Below, in pieces: positions 14,288 through 23,557 of a stretch of 64,000 nucleotides of DNA. The translations under genes and the position numbers were made by a program. The stretch comes from Pseudoxanthomonas kaohsiungensis (GTDB taxonomy: Bacteria; Pseudomonadota; Gammaproteobacteria; Xanthomonadales; Xanthomonadaceae). The DNA is taken from positions 1-64,000 of the forward strand of contig NZ_PDWO01000014.1 in NCBI RefSeq assembly GCF_010211765.1. Direction: 5' to 3'. How positions within the stretch are numbered: the first letter of the stretch is position 1; each line of letters opens with the position of its first letter. The notes beneath the pieces were generated by a model that made no database searches, was not told the DNA's origin, and saw nothing but the letters and a program-made list of their open reading frames with translations.

Positions 14288-17200
14288 CTACTGGAGCACG
14301 GCCTTCTTGCGGTTGTCGCCGGAGTTGCGGTCGATGAGCTTGTTGTAGGGGTCGATGCCGGCCTCGAAGGGCAGCTCGTCGACCACCAGCTCCAGGGTGG
14401 TCTCGGCCTGGGTGATTCGGTGCTTCTGCAGGTACAGGACCTTCTCGTCCGATTCCTTGCCGCCCTCGGGCCGCGCGAACACGCCGATGTCCACCATCAC
14501 GTCGACCGGCTCGTCGGTCTCCTTGCCCCTGCCGTCGGTGGACACCTTCTCCGCGTGCACTTCCAGCGCGACCACGTACTTGCCGTCCTCGCGCCTGCGT
14601 ACGTCGGCGCGCGTGGCGCGGTGGTTCCAGAACACGATCCGCTCGAACAGGTCGCGGATGAACGGGTGGTGCTCCGGCGCTGTTCGGGCGTAGAGCAGGT
14701 CGAGGAAGTCGCGGGTGGTCGGGTAGGGCGGCCCCTTGAATCCCCACTGCCGCACGAATTCCGACAGCACCGCGTTGAGCTGCTCCTCGCCGATGGCGTC
14801 GCGCAGGGCGTAGAACACCACTGAGCCCTTCTGGTAGTGGATGTACTGCTGGTTCTCGTTGAGCGCCAGCGGCAGTTCCTCGACCCGTTCGGTCGCCCGG
14901 CTCATCAGGTAGCGGTCCAGTTCGTACTTGAGGAACCGCCGCATCTGCCGCGGACCGTACTCCTCCTCCATCACCATCAGCGCCGAATACTGGGCCAGCG
15001 ATTCGGACAGCATGGTCGCGCCCTGCACGTTGGCGCCGATGACCTGGTGCGCCCACCACTGGTGCGCGGCCTCGTGCGCGGTGACGTAGAACACGTAGTC
15101 GATGTCCTCCCGGTCGCGCAGGTCGGCGATGAAGCCGATCGATTCGGAGTACGGAATCGTGCCGGCGAAGGCCTGGGCGAACTGCTGGTAACCGGGGAAC
15201 TCCAGGATCCGGAACTGGCGGAACTGGTAGGGCGAGAAGTGCCGGGTGTAGTAGTCCAGCGACTTCTTGGTCGAGTCGATCATCCTCGGCACGTTCCAGG
15301 CGTGCGCGGGATGGTGGTAGACCTCGATCGCCACGTCGTTCCAGCGGTCGCGCGCCACCTGCCAGTCCGCCGACAGCCAGGAGAAGAACGGCAGCAGCTG
15401 CGCCTCGGACTTGTAGTGGTAGTAGCGGCGGCCGTCCTGCTCCCACTCGCGCTGCAGGTAGCCTGGGGCCAGTGCGACCTGGCCGCTGCTGGTGGACACG
15501 GTGGTCTCGAAGTCGACCCAGTCGCCAGTGGTGGTGAGGTAGTTGGAGCCGCGCGCGGCCGCGTCGCCGATCGGGTTCATCCGCGGCAGCACCGGCAGGT
15601 CGTGCTTGCGCCGGTCGTTGCGGTCCTGCAGCTGGCGGCGCTCGTCGTAGCCCAGTTGCGGCAGGGCGGCGTAGTTGTTGAAGAACGTGCCGTTGTAGAC
15701 CACCGAAGTACCGCCGCCGTTCATCGGAAAGCCGTGCGGGACGCTGGACAATTCGAATTCGAAGTCCAGCGAGGCGCCCGGTGCCAGCGGCGTGGCGAGC
15801 CGGTAGATCGCGTAGCCGGCGACGTCGTCCTTCTTCACCACCGTGTGCGGCCCGAACTCGAGCCTGCGCATCTCCATGTCGGGGTTGGTCGCGACATGCA
15901 GTTCCGCGATCGGTGCGCCGCTGCGGTTCTCGAGCCGGTAGGCGCCGCGGATGTCGACCCGGCGCTCTTCGGGGAAGATGTCCACGTCGGCGCGGATCGA
16001 GGCGATCCGTGGCTGCGGCAGGTCCTTGTACTGGCGGTAGTCCTTCTCGTACTGCGCCGCGCGCTCCTCGGCCAGGTCGCCGGGCACGTAGTCGTTGAGC
16101 ACGTTGGTGTTGTAGAAGATCCAGCCGCCCAGCCCCGCGAACAGCAGCAGCGACGCGGCCAGCGCCGCCAGCGCCGGGCCGCGCAGCCGGGCACGCGCCT
16201 GGCGCAGGCGTTCGCGCAGGCCGAGCGACGTGCCGCGTGGCCAGAACAGCAGGGCGACTACCAGCAGCGCGGCGGCGAAGGCGGCCCAGTAGCCGCGCAG
16301 CAGCAGGTGCGGTCCGATGAAGTGGCCGTAGCCGTTCATGTCCGAGTACGGGGCCGGCGTGGCCGCGGTATAGCGGTAGAGCAGGTGGTCCAGGTCGAGC
16401 ATGCCCATCGTCGCGCGGACGACCAGGTACACGATCATCAGCAGGTATCCGATGAACTTGTTGCCGCTCACCGCCTGCAGGAAGACCGCCAGCGCCGCCA
16501 TCAGCGCGAACGGGATCACCGCCAGGGCCAGGCCCTTGAGGTACAGCAGCGGTTCCAGCGCCATGTGGCCGTGCGCCACCTGCCAGCCGGCGGTGAACAG
16601 CGCGCCGGCGAACAGGAAGGCGGCGACCAGGCCGACCAGCGCGGTCATCTTCGAGGCCAGCGGGATCCAGTCGGGCAGGGCGTACGCATCCGTCGCCTCG
16701 GCCACGCGCAGGCTGCGCTCGCGCCAGACCAGTTCGCCCGCGTAGAAGGTGACGATGATGACCAGGAACAGGCTCATGCCACCGTCGATCGCCGACAGCA
16801 TCCGCCGGGTCACCGGATACAGCTCGGTGCCGTACATGCTCGCGCCGAACTTGAGGACCGAGAAGATCATCAGCAGGCCCAGCACCAGCATCACCAGGAA
16901 CGGCGCGCCGGTCAGGGCGCCGCGCAGGTCGAAGGTGGCCAGCTGGCGGTACTGGGTCCAGCGTGCCGACGCATCCTGGCGCAGCGTCACCGCCGGCAGC
17001 GCCAGCGACGTGCCCACCGCCACGACACCCGGCAGCGCGGCATCGGCATCGGCCGGGCTGGCCTTGCGCCGGCGACGGATGACGATGCCCTCGCGATCGG
17101 CGCGGAACAGGCCGAACGCGGCCCACAGCAACAGCGCGGTCACGCCCAGCCAGAGGGCGCGATTGCCCAGCAGCAGCCCGGTGAGCGCCGGCAGTTGCTG

Positions 17201-17887
17201 GTTGTACTGGGCGCTGGACCAGTAGCGGATGTGCTCACCCACCGCCGTGGTGCCCGAGGGATCGAGCAGCGCGCCGATCCAGCGCGAATCGAGGTCCTGG
17301 GTCAGGAAGCCGGCCACTGTCCACAGCACGAAGAACGCGATCACGCCGATGTAGGTGTAGAGCATCGAGCGGGTCAGCGTGGCCAGCAGGAACAGCAGCG
17401 CCGACAGGAACAGCAGGTTCGGCAGCACCAGGACGGCGAACGCCCAGGCGTAGGCGCTCCACGGCGTCGGTCCGAGCCGGGCCTGGTCCAGCCAGGGCAT
17501 CAGGCTGCCCAGCCACAGGCCCAGCGCGGTGGCCAGCATGATCGCCAGGCTGGCCATGAAGCCACCGCCGAAGCGGCCGAGCAGGTAGTCGCGCTTGCGG
17601 AGTGGAGTTGCGAAGAACAGCTCGGCGGTGCGCTGCTCGAAATCGCGCAGGGCGATGCCGGCCACGAAGATCGTGGTCAGCAGCACCGACAGCACGCTGA
17701 AGCTGCCCAGCAGGGAGATCACCACCGCCGGCGCGTTGCGCAGGATGTTGCCGACGCCGCCGCCGAAGCTGACGTTGTCCGAGGCCATGCTGCCGAAGGC
17801 GAGCAGGCCGAACACCAGCATGACGATCCAGAACACGCCGTTGCGCAGCAGCAGGCGCCGCTCGAAGGAAAGCAGGTGGCGCAACAT
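14288..17887 (-). CDS. ABC transporter permease fused to M1-family peptidase domain
   Basis: A 1199-residue fusion. The N-terminal half is an ABC-2 type permease with two blocks of about six membrane helices (residues ~15-280 and ~345-600). A last membrane helix near residue 630 leads to a C-terminal extracytoplasmic M1-like metallopeptidase domain with HEAAHQWW (His938, Glu939, His942) and a downstream SES glutamate (Glu962) as probable third zinc ligand; the spacing is 19 residues instead of the usual 18. This architecture is known as ABC permease/M1 aminopeptidase. The ATG at 17887 lies one base after the TGA of the ATPase gene, so translation is probably coupled. It likely exports and trims peptides or uses ATP to drive a periplasmic peptidase; the substrate is unknown. 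Confidence 0.92.
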   Translation of the reverse strand: MLRHLLSFERRLLLRNGVFWIVMLVFGLLAFGSMASDNVSFGGGVGNILRNAPAVVISLLGSFSVLSVLLTTIFVAGIALRDFEQRTAELFFATPLRKRDYLLGRFGGGFMASLAIMLATALGLWLGSLMPWLDQARLGPTPWSAYAWAFAVLVLPNLLFLSALLFLLATLTRSMLYTYIGVIAFFVLWTVAGFLTQDLDSRWIGALLDPSGTTAVGEHIRYWSSAQYNQQLPALTGLLLGNRALWLGVTALLLWAAFGLFRADREGIVIRRRRKASPADADAALPGVVAVGTSLALPAVTLRQDASARWTQYRQLATFDLRGALTGAPFLVMLVLGLLMIFSVLKFGASMYGTELYPVTRRMLSAIDGGMSLFLVIIVTFYAGELVWRERSLRVAEATDAYALPDWIPLASKMTALVGLVAAFLFAGALFTAGWQVAHGHMALEPLLYLKGLALAVIPFALMAALAVFLQAVSGNKFIGYLLMIVYLVVRATMGMLDLDHLLYRYTAATPAPYSDMNGYGHFIGPHLLLRGYWAAFAAALLVVALLFWPRGTSLGLRERLRQARARLRGPALAALAASLLLFAGLGGWIFYNTNVLNDYVPGDLAEERAAQYEKDYRQYKDLPQPRIASIRADVDIFPEERRVDIRGAYRLENRSGAPIAELHVATNPDMEMRRLEFGPHTVVKKDDVAGYAIYRLATPLAPGASLDFEFELSSVPHGFPMNGGGTSVVYNGTFFNNYAALPQLGYDERRQLQDRNDRRKHDLPVLPRMNPIGDAAARGSNYLTTTGDWVDFETTVSTSSGQVALAPGYLQREWEQDGRRYYHYKSEAQLLPFFSWLSADWQVARDRWNDVAIEVYHHPAHAWNVPRMIDSTKKSLDYYTRHFSPYQFRQFRILEFPGYQQFAQAFAGTIPYSESIGFIADLRDREDIDYVFYVTAHEAAHQWWAHQVIGANVQGATMLSESLAQYSALMVMEEEYGPRQMRRFLKYELDRYLMSRATERVEELPLALNENQQYIHYQKGSVVFYALRDAIGEEQLNAVLSEFVRQWGFKGPPYPTTRDFLDLLYARTAPEHHPFIRDLFERIVFWNHRATRADVRRREDGKYVVALEVHAEKVSTDGRGKETDEPVDVMVDIGVFARPEGGKESDEKVLYLQKHRITQAETTLELVVDELPFEAGIDPYNKLIDRNSGDNRKKAVLQ

Positions 17888-17888
17888 G

Positions 17889-18785
17889 TCAGGCCCCCTG
17901 CGCCGGGGCGGCGGCCAGCGCGACCTTGCGCAGCTCGCCGAAGTACACGTCCTCCAGGTTGGCCGGTACCGCGGCGAAACCTTCGCCCGGGTCGGCATCG
18001 GCCAGCACGTGCACCACCGGCTGGCCCCCGACCAGGCGCGTGGACAGCACGGCCTGCGATTCCACCAGGCCGGGCAGCTCGGCCTTGTCCACGCGCTTGC
18101 GCCAGATCCGCCCGTCCAGCGAGCGGATCGCCTCGCGCGGCTCGCCGGCCAGCCGCACCTGGCCGGAAGCGATGATCGCCATGCGCGGGCACAGGTCGGT
18201 CACGTCCTCGACGATGTGGGTGGACAGGATCACCACGGTGTTCTCGCCGATCTCGGCCAGCAGGTTGAGGAAGCGGTTGCGCTCCTCCGGGTCCAGGCCG
18301 GCGGTGGGCTCGTCGACGATGATCAGCGACGGCTGGCCGATCAGCGCCTGGGCGATGCCGAAGCGCTGGCGCATGCCGCCGGAGAAGGTGCCCAGCTTGC
18401 GCTTGCGCACGTTCCACAGGTTCACCTGCTGCAGCAGCGCCTGGACCAGGTCCTTGCGCTCCTTGCGCGCGGTCACGCCCTTGAGCACGGCGAAGTGGTC
18501 GAGCATGGCTTCGGCGGAAACCTTGGGGTACACGCCGAATTCCTGGGGCAGGTAGCCGAGCCGGCGCCGCGCTTCGGTCTTGTCCTTCAGCACGTCGAGC
18601 CCGTCCAGCGAGATGCTGCCGCTGTCGGCGTCCTGCAGCGTGGCGATGGTCCGCATGAGCGTGGATTTGCCGGCGCCGTTGGGGCCGAGCAGGCCGAACA
18701 TGCCGCGCGGGATATCCAGGTTGACGTCCTTGAGGGCCTGCACGCCGTTGGCGTAGGTCTTGGACAGCGAGCGGATCTCGAGCAT
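17889..18785 (-). CDS. ABC transporter ATP-binding protein
   Basis: A 298-residue cytoplasmic ATPase that pairs with the permease-peptidase fusion immediately downstream. Walker A GPNGAGKST is at residues 34-42, Q-loop PQEFG at 80-84, signature FSGGMRQR at 134-141, Walker B LIIVDEPTAGLDP at about 154-166, and the switch histidine in LSTHIVEDV. The start at ATG 18785 has GGAGG nine bases upstream; an in-frame ATG at 18794 abuts that same GGAGG and is less likely. The C-terminal ~80 residues extend beyond the ATPase core, as in other COG1131 exporters. A 126-base gap separates it from the upstream serine hydrolase gene, leaving room for a separate promoter. Confidence 0.94.
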   Translation of the reverse strand: MLEIRSLSKTYANGVQALKDVNLDIPRGMFGLLGPNGAGKSTLMRTIATLQDADSGSISLDGLDVLKDKTEARRRLGYLPQEFGVYPKVSAEAMLDHFAVLKGVTARKERKDLVQALLQQVNLWNVRKRKLGTFSGGMRQRFGIAQALIGQPSLIIVDEPTAGLDPEERNRFLNLLAEIGENTVVILSTHIVEDVTDLCPRMAIIASGQVRLAGEPREAIRSLDGRIWRKRVDKAELPGLVESQAVLSTRLVGGQPVVHVLADADPGEGFAAVPANLEDVYFGELRKVALAAAPAQGA

Positions 18786-18911
18786 GCGGTACATCCTCCA
18801 TTGATGTCGGCCGGATCCTGCCGGGTCCGGCACGGGTCGGCTATCGGTGGAAAGTCATGGCCTGGGAACGGCAAGGCGGCCGGCGATGGGGCGGGAGGGT
18901 GCGGAACCGCC

Positions 18912-19982
18912 TCACGGCGCTGGCCCCGGCCGGAACAGGCGGGCGATGGCCTGCGCCAGCGCGTAGGGCTCCGGGTCGTCGCGGTTGGTGAGGACGATGA
19001 CGGTCAGGCGCTCGCGCGGCCAGCGCAGGATCACGTTGCGGAAGCCGATGCTTTCGCCGCTGTGCCAGTTGCTGTCGCCGTCGAGCCGCCAGCCGAATCC
19101 GTAGTGCGGCACGCCGGGCTCGTCGGTGGCCGTGGCCGGCGCGAACATCAGCGCCAGCGAGTCGGGCCGCAGCAGGCGGTCGTCGTACAGCGCCGCGTCC
19201 CACCGGGCCAGGTCGTCGATCGACGAGTAGATGCCGCCGTCGCCGAGTACGGCGCTGGTCTGGCTCTGGTCGGTGCGGATCCAGCGCCCGTCGATCCGGC
19301 TGTAGCCCCAGGCGCGATGGGCGACGGTGTCCTGGCCTTCGCGGTGGGCGACGGTGTCGGCCATGCCGAGCGGCCGGAAGATGCGCGCGCCGAGGAAGCG
19401 GGCGAAGTCCATCCCGGAGGCGCGTTCCACCACCAGTGCCAGCAGGGCGTAGCCGCTGTTGCTGTAGCGGTAGCCGCTGCCGGGCGGAAAATAGGTCCGA
19501 TCCTGGCCGGCCAGGATCGACAGCACGTCGGCGTCGTGCAACTGGCCTTCGAAACCAGCCGGTATGTGGTCCTCGTAGTCGACCAGGCCGGAGGTGTGGC
19601 TGAGCAGCTGGCGCAGGGTCACCGCCTCGGTAGCCGCCGGCAGTTCGGGCAACCAGCGCCGTACCGGATCGTCGATCGACAGGAGGCCGTCCTCGGCCAG
19701 CAGCAGGATCGCCGCCGCGGTGAACTGCTTGGTGATCGATGCCAGGCGGTAGTTGGTCCGCGGCCCGGCCTCGATGCCCTGTTCCAGGTCGGACAGGCCA
19801 TGGCCGCGGCGCACCACGGCCTGCCCGTCGTGCAGCACCAGCACCGATGCGCCGGGCACGTCGCCGTCGTACTCGCGCAGCAGCGCATCGACGGCCGCGG
19901 CCGCGCCGGCGTGCGCGCCGGGCGCGGACGTGGGCGTGCCTGCGAGCACCGCGATGGTCAGGAACGGCAGGAAGCCATGCAT
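18912..19982 (-). CDS. serine hydrolase (class C beta-lactamase/DD-peptidase fold)
   Basis: A 356-residue exported protein of the beta-lactamase family (COG1680). A short signal peptide (MHGFLPFLTIAVLAGTPTSA) precedes the domain. The nucleophile motif is SITK (Ser82, Lys85) and the second motif is YSN (Tyr173, Asn175); a HSGESIGF segment near the C-terminus takes the place of the KTG motif, as in many esterases and D-aminopeptidases of this fold. Substrate unknown: peptidase, esterase or muropeptide hydrolase are possible. The start at ATG 19982 follows an AGGGGGA ribosome site. It lies 40 bases downstream of the DUF885 gene on the same strand. Confidence 0.9.
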   Translation of the reverse strand: MHGFLPFLTIAVLAGTPTSAPGAHAGAAAAVDALLREYDGDVPGASVLVLHDGQAVVRRGHGLSDLEQGIEAGPRTNYRLASITKQFTAAAILLLAEDGLLSIDDPVRRWLPELPAATEAVTLRQLLSHTSGLVDYEDHIPAGFEGQLHDADVLSILAGQDRTYFPPGSGYRYSNSGYALLALVVERASGMDFARFLGARIFRPLGMADTVAHREGQDTVAHRAWGYSRIDGRWIRTDQSQTSAVLGDGGIYSSIDDLARWDAALYDDRLLRPDSLALMFAPATATDEPGVPHYGFGWRLDGDSNWHSGESIGFRNVILRWPRERLTVIVLTNRDDPEPYALAQAIARLFRPGPAP

Positions 19983-20022
19983 GCAATCCCCCTGGAGCGC
20001 GCCAGCGGCGCCGTCGTCGAGG

Positions 20023-21891
20023 TTAACCTGCCGCGGCCGGCGCCGCCGCCCCCTGCTGGCTCGCGATCCAGGCATCGAGCTTGGCCTCCAGCACGTCCAG
20101 CGGTACCGAGCCGTCCTTGAGCACCTCGGCGTGGAAGGCGCGCACGTCGAAACGCGGACCCAGCGCGGCCTGCGCCCTGCGCCGCAGTTCCATGATCTTG
20201 AGTTCACCGATCTTGTACGCCAGCGCCTGCCCGGGGATGGCCATGTAGCGCTCGGTCTCGGCGACCGCCTCGACCTGGCTGGTGGCCGAGTTGTCGAGCA
20301 TGTACTTGATCACCTGTTCGCGGGTCCAGCCCTTGGCGTGCAGGCCCGTATCGACGACCAGGCGGATCGCGCGCCACAGCTCGTTCTGCAGGTAGCCGAA
20401 GTAGGAGTACGGATCCTGGTAGAGGCCCAGGTCGCGGCCGAGCGACTCGGCGTACAGGCCCCAGCCTTCGGTGAACGCGGTCTCCCCACCGAAGCGGCGG
20501 AACGCGGGCAGGCCTGCCAGTTCCTGCTGCAGCGCCAGCTGGAAGTGGTGGCCGGGGATGGCCTCGTGCAGGAACAGGTCTTCGGCGTCCCAGGTCTTGC
20601 GCGAGGGCAGGTCGTAGGTGTTGACGTAGAACACGCCCGGACGGCTGCCGTCCTCGCTGGGCCGCATGTACGAGCCGCCGGCGGCCGACTGCGCGCGGTA
20701 GGGTTCCACCGGCCGGATCTCGAAGCCGGCCTTGGGCAGCAGCGAGAACTGCTGCGGCACCCTGGCCATCACTTTCGACTCCAGGCCGCGGTAGTAGGCC
20801 AGCAACGCGTCCTCGTCCCCGAACTGGAAGCGCGGATCCTGCTGCATGAAGCGGAAGAACTTCTGCATGTTGCCGCGGAACTTCACTTCCTTCATGACCT
20901 GCCGGATCTGGCCGTGGATCCGCGCGACCTCGTCCAGGCCGATCTGGTGGATCTGCTCGGGCGCCAGGCCGGTGGTGGTGCTCTGCCGGGCGTTGTAGGC
21001 GTACCAGGCCGCGCCGTCGGGCAGGGCGGCCATGCCGGCGCTGGCGCGGGTGGCCGGCAGGTACCGGGTGGCGATGAATCCGCGCAGGCGACGGTAGGAC
21101 GGCAGCAGCCGGTTCTCGATCGTCCACTTGTACTCGGCAGCCAGGCGCTGGCGATCGGCGTCTGAGAACCCGGCCGGCATGTTCCGGACCGGGTTCCAGA
21201 ACAGGGTCTCTTCCGCGGTCGGCTTGATCAGTGCATCCAGCTGCGGCAGCACCTTCTCCATCAGCGGGCGGGGCTGGACCACCCCGGCGGCCATGCCCTG
21301 CTCCATGTTGGCGATCGCCTGCTCGAACAGGGCCGGCACCTGGCCGGCGCGCTTGAGCCAGTTCTCGTAGTCCTTGACCGTTTGGAACGGCTGGGCGCTG
21401 GTGCCCGAACCGAGCATCGCCATCAGCGTGGCCGGATTGTTGAACTGGTTGACCGGCTGCATCCAGCCGGGGAAGCGCTCGCCCTCCAGCGCGTCGCGTG
21501 CGTTGCGCACGAAGATCCGGTAGCTGAGCAGGTCCTGGCCTTCCAGGCCTTCCTCGCCGACCGCCTCGACCTTGGCCAGCCACTGTGCGGTGAAGTCGTG
21601 GCTCTGCTTGCGGAAGTCGGGCGAAAGGTAGTTGGGCAGCTGGTCGTTCCAGCGCGGGTCGCCCTGGAAAGTGGCCTGCAACGGGTTGAGCGCGAGCGAG
21701 GCGTCCCAGTACTCGGCGTAGAGACGCTGCAGCTGCTCGGCCTTGGTCTGGGTCTTCTTCGCCGGCGAAGCCTTGGCCGCCGCTGCCGGTCGCGCCGCCT
21801 TCTTCTTCTTCGCCGCATCGGCCGGCGCGGGAGCCAGCAGGACGAAGGCGAGGGGCAAGGCGGCGAGCCAGCGCAGCGGGAACCGGGTCAT
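20023..21891 (-). CDS. DUF885 family exported metallopeptidase-like protein
   Basis: A 622-residue exported protein of the DUF885 family, which belongs to the zincin-like fold. Signal peptide WLAALPLAFVLLAPAPADA is followed by a Lys/Ala-rich linker (residues ~26-50). The putative zinc motif is HEAIPGHH (His442, Glu443, His448, His449), followed by GGETAFTEGWGLYAE, which contains the likely third ligand. DUF885 members are thought to be peptidases, but few are characterised. It begins a minus-strand run with a serine hydrolase, an ABC ATPase and a permease-peptidase fusion. The start at ATG 21891 gives the signal peptide; upstream extension is unsupported. Confidence 0.9.
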   Translation of the reverse strand: MTRFPLRWLAALPLAFVLLAPAPADAAKKKKAARPAAAAKASPAKKTQTKAEQLQRLYAEYWDASLALNPLQATFQGDPRWNDQLPNYLSPDFRKQSHDFTAQWLAKVEAVGEEGLEGQDLLSYRIFVRNARDALEGERFPGWMQPVNQFNNPATLMAMLGSGTSAQPFQTVKDYENWLKRAGQVPALFEQAIANMEQGMAAGVVQPRPLMEKVLPQLDALIKPTAEETLFWNPVRNMPAGFSDADRQRLAAEYKWTIENRLLPSYRRLRGFIATRYLPATRASAGMAALPDGAAWYAYNARQSTTTGLAPEQIHQIGLDEVARIHGQIRQVMKEVKFRGNMQKFFRFMQQDPRFQFGDEDALLAYYRGLESKVMARVPQQFSLLPKAGFEIRPVEPYRAQSAAGGSYMRPSEDGSRPGVFYVNTYDLPSRKTWDAEDLFLHEAIPGHHFQLALQQELAGLPAFRRFGGETAFTEGWGLYAESLGRDLGLYQDPYSYFGYLQNELWRAIRLVVDTGLHAKGWTREQVIKYMLDNSATSQVEAVAETERYMAIPGQALAYKIGELKIMELRRRAQAALGPRFDVRAFHAEVLKDGSVPLDVLEAKLDAWIASQQGAAAPAAAG

Positions 21892-21970
21892 GGGTGACTT
21901 CCGTGGACGTGAAGACACCGAGAGTGCCGCATCCAGCCGACGCAGGCCAGCGTGGCCGGTCACAGCAGCG

Positions 21971-22789
21971 TCAGCTTGCGGCCTGCTCGCGCAGTTCGCG
22001 CGCACGCGCGACGCCCAGGTAGCGCGTGATCCAGCGGCGCATCAGGTACAGCAGCGGGATCAGGGCGATGGCCGCCAGCATCTTCCATGCGTAGTTGAGC
22101 GTGCTGACCGCCAGGAACAGCGAGGTCGGCCATTTCTGTGGCCCGAGCACGAACGCGATCCAGATCACCACGAAGCTGTCGACCAGCTGCGATACCGCGG
22201 TGGAGCCGGTGGCGCGAAGCCACACCCAGCGCTCGCCGGTGGCGCGGCGGATGCGGTGGAACACCACCACGTCGATCATCTGCCCCAGCAGGAAGGCGAC
22301 CATCGAACCGGCGATGGTCCACAGTCCCTGGCCGAACACCACCGCGAATGCCGCCTGGTAGTCCGGCACGCCCTGCGCCTGCGCCGCGCCGCGCCACCAG
22401 CCGGCCGGCGCCAGTTCGATCGCGGCGAAGGCGAACAGGAAGCCGTAGGCGATCAACCCCACCGCCAGCCAGGAGATGAACCTCACCCCGCGCCGGCCGA
22501 AGAACTCGTTGATGGTGTCGGTCATGATGAACACCACCGGCCACAGCAGGGTGCCGGCGGTGAAATTCAGCGACCCGCTCTGGCCGAACAGGTTCCACTC
22601 CAGCGGCGCCACCCCCAGGGTGTCCTCGAGGGCGAAGATCTTGACCCCGATGAATTCGGCCAGCGCCGCATTGACGCAGAAGAACGCGGCCAGCGCGATG
22701 TACAGCCGGACCGCGCGGTCGTCGAGCAGGCGCGCGGCCATGGTGGTGGGCGCGGCCGCCGTGGCATCCGGTGCGGGTGCGGTGGTCAT
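21971..22789 (-). CDS. queuosine precursor transporter (YhhQ/VUT family)
   Basis: A 272-residue inner-membrane protein of the YhhQ (COG1738) family, importers of the queuine precursors preQ0/preQ1 used for tRNA modification. Six or seven hydrophobic helices are visible, with family landmarks NFTAGTLLWPVVFIMTDTINEFFG, GSMVAFLLGQMIDVVVFHRIR and STAVSQLVDSFVVIWIAF. The N-terminal ~18 residues are Ala/Pro/Thr rich and probably disordered. No queuosine biosynthesis gene is in the window. It lies 28 bases downstream of the DUF502 gene, with a single REP unit in the gap. Confidence 0.93.
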   Translation of the reverse strand: MTTAPAPDATAAAPTTMAARLLDDRAVRLYIALAAFFCVNAALAEFIGVKIFALEDTLGVAPLEWNLFGQSGSLNFTAGTLLWPVVFIMTDTINEFFGRRGVRFISWLAVGLIAYGFLFAFAAIELAPAGWWRGAAQAQGVPDYQAAFAVVFGQGLWTIAGSMVAFLLGQMIDVVVFHRIRRATGERWVWLRATGSTAVSQLVDSFVVIWIAFVLGPQKWPTSLFLAVSTLNYAWKMLAAIALIPLLYLMRRWITRYLGVARARELREQAAS

Positions 22790-22798
22790 GGCCGTGGG

Positions 22799-22821
22799 CA
22801 GCGGGGCGAGCCCCGCCCTAG
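22799..22821. repeat. single REP unit (GTAGGGCGGGG type)
   Basis: On the minus strand the unit reads CTAGGGCGGGGCTCGCCCCG, matching the units at 2168-2240. Its TAG (22820-22818) is the stop codon of the DUF502 gene. It lies in the 28-base space ahead of the queuosine transporter gene. Confidence 0.75.
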
Positions 22822-23492
22822 CGCTCGCCTGCGCGGGTGAAGGGCATGGTTTCCGGGGCCACCGCGCCGCCGGAGATGATGAAGCCCATGGCCTGGTCGA
22901 CGGTCCAGTCGGTCGGCGTCAGCAGTTCCACCGGCACTACTTCCAGGTAGCCGGACGTCGGGTTGGGCGTGGTCGGCACGTAGACCGCGGCCAGTTCGCG
23001 GCCGGTGCCTTCCTCCTTCAGCACGCGGGTGACCAGGCCGATGGCCTTCATTTCCCGGTGCGGGAAGTCGACCAGGACCACGCGCTGGGTGCTGCCGGGC
23101 TTGGTCTGCAGGATGTCCAGCAGCTTGCGCACGCTGGTGTAGACCAGGTTGGCCAGGGGTACCCGGGCCATGACCGCCTCGAACCAGACCAGCAGGCGCT
23201 GGCCGACCATGCGTCGCGCCAGCACGCCCACGCCCAGGATCACCAGCACGGTGGCGGCCATGGCGATGGTGTTCTGCACCCACAGCGCCTTGCCCCAGCC
23301 CATGTAGTCGGGGAACGAATCGGCGATGTTCTCCGACAGCGGCACCACCCATGGCGCGCTGATGCTCGACAGCATGACGAAGACGAACTTGATCACGACC
23401 CAGGTCAGCCAGATCGGCAGCAGGGTCAGCAGGCCGGTGAAGAACAGCCCTTGCAGCGAGGCGCGCTGCGGCGCGTGGGGGTCGGGGGACAT
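22818..23492 (-). CDS. DUF502 family membrane protein
   Basis: A 224-residue protein of the DUF502 (COG2928) family with two membrane helices, about residues 17-42 and 74-95, and a conserved soluble C-terminal region (PLANLVYTSVRKLLDIL, VVLVDFPHREMKAIGLVT, VPTTPNPTSGYLEVVP). Function is unknown; some members are reported as envelope proteins. The stop codon is formed by a REP unit. It sits immediately upstream of the queuosine transporter, possibly co-transcribed, and is divergent from the hypothetical gene at 23558. Confidence 0.92.
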   Translation of the reverse strand: MSPDPHAPQRASLQGLFFTGLLTLLPIWLTWVVIKFVFVMLSSISAPWVVPLSENIADSFPDYMGWGKALWVQNTIAMAATVLVILGVGVLARRMVGQRLLVWFEAVMARVPLANLVYTSVRKLLDILQTKPGSTQRVVLVDFPHREMKAIGLVTRVLKEEGTGRELAAVYVPTTPNPTSGYLEVVPVELLTPTDWTVDQAMGFIISGGAVAPETMPFTRAGER

Positions 23493-23557
23493 GGCGCGAT
23501 TGTAGCGCCGGCGGCGGTTATGCTGCGGGCCGGCGGGGAGCGCCGAAAGGGGGAAGC

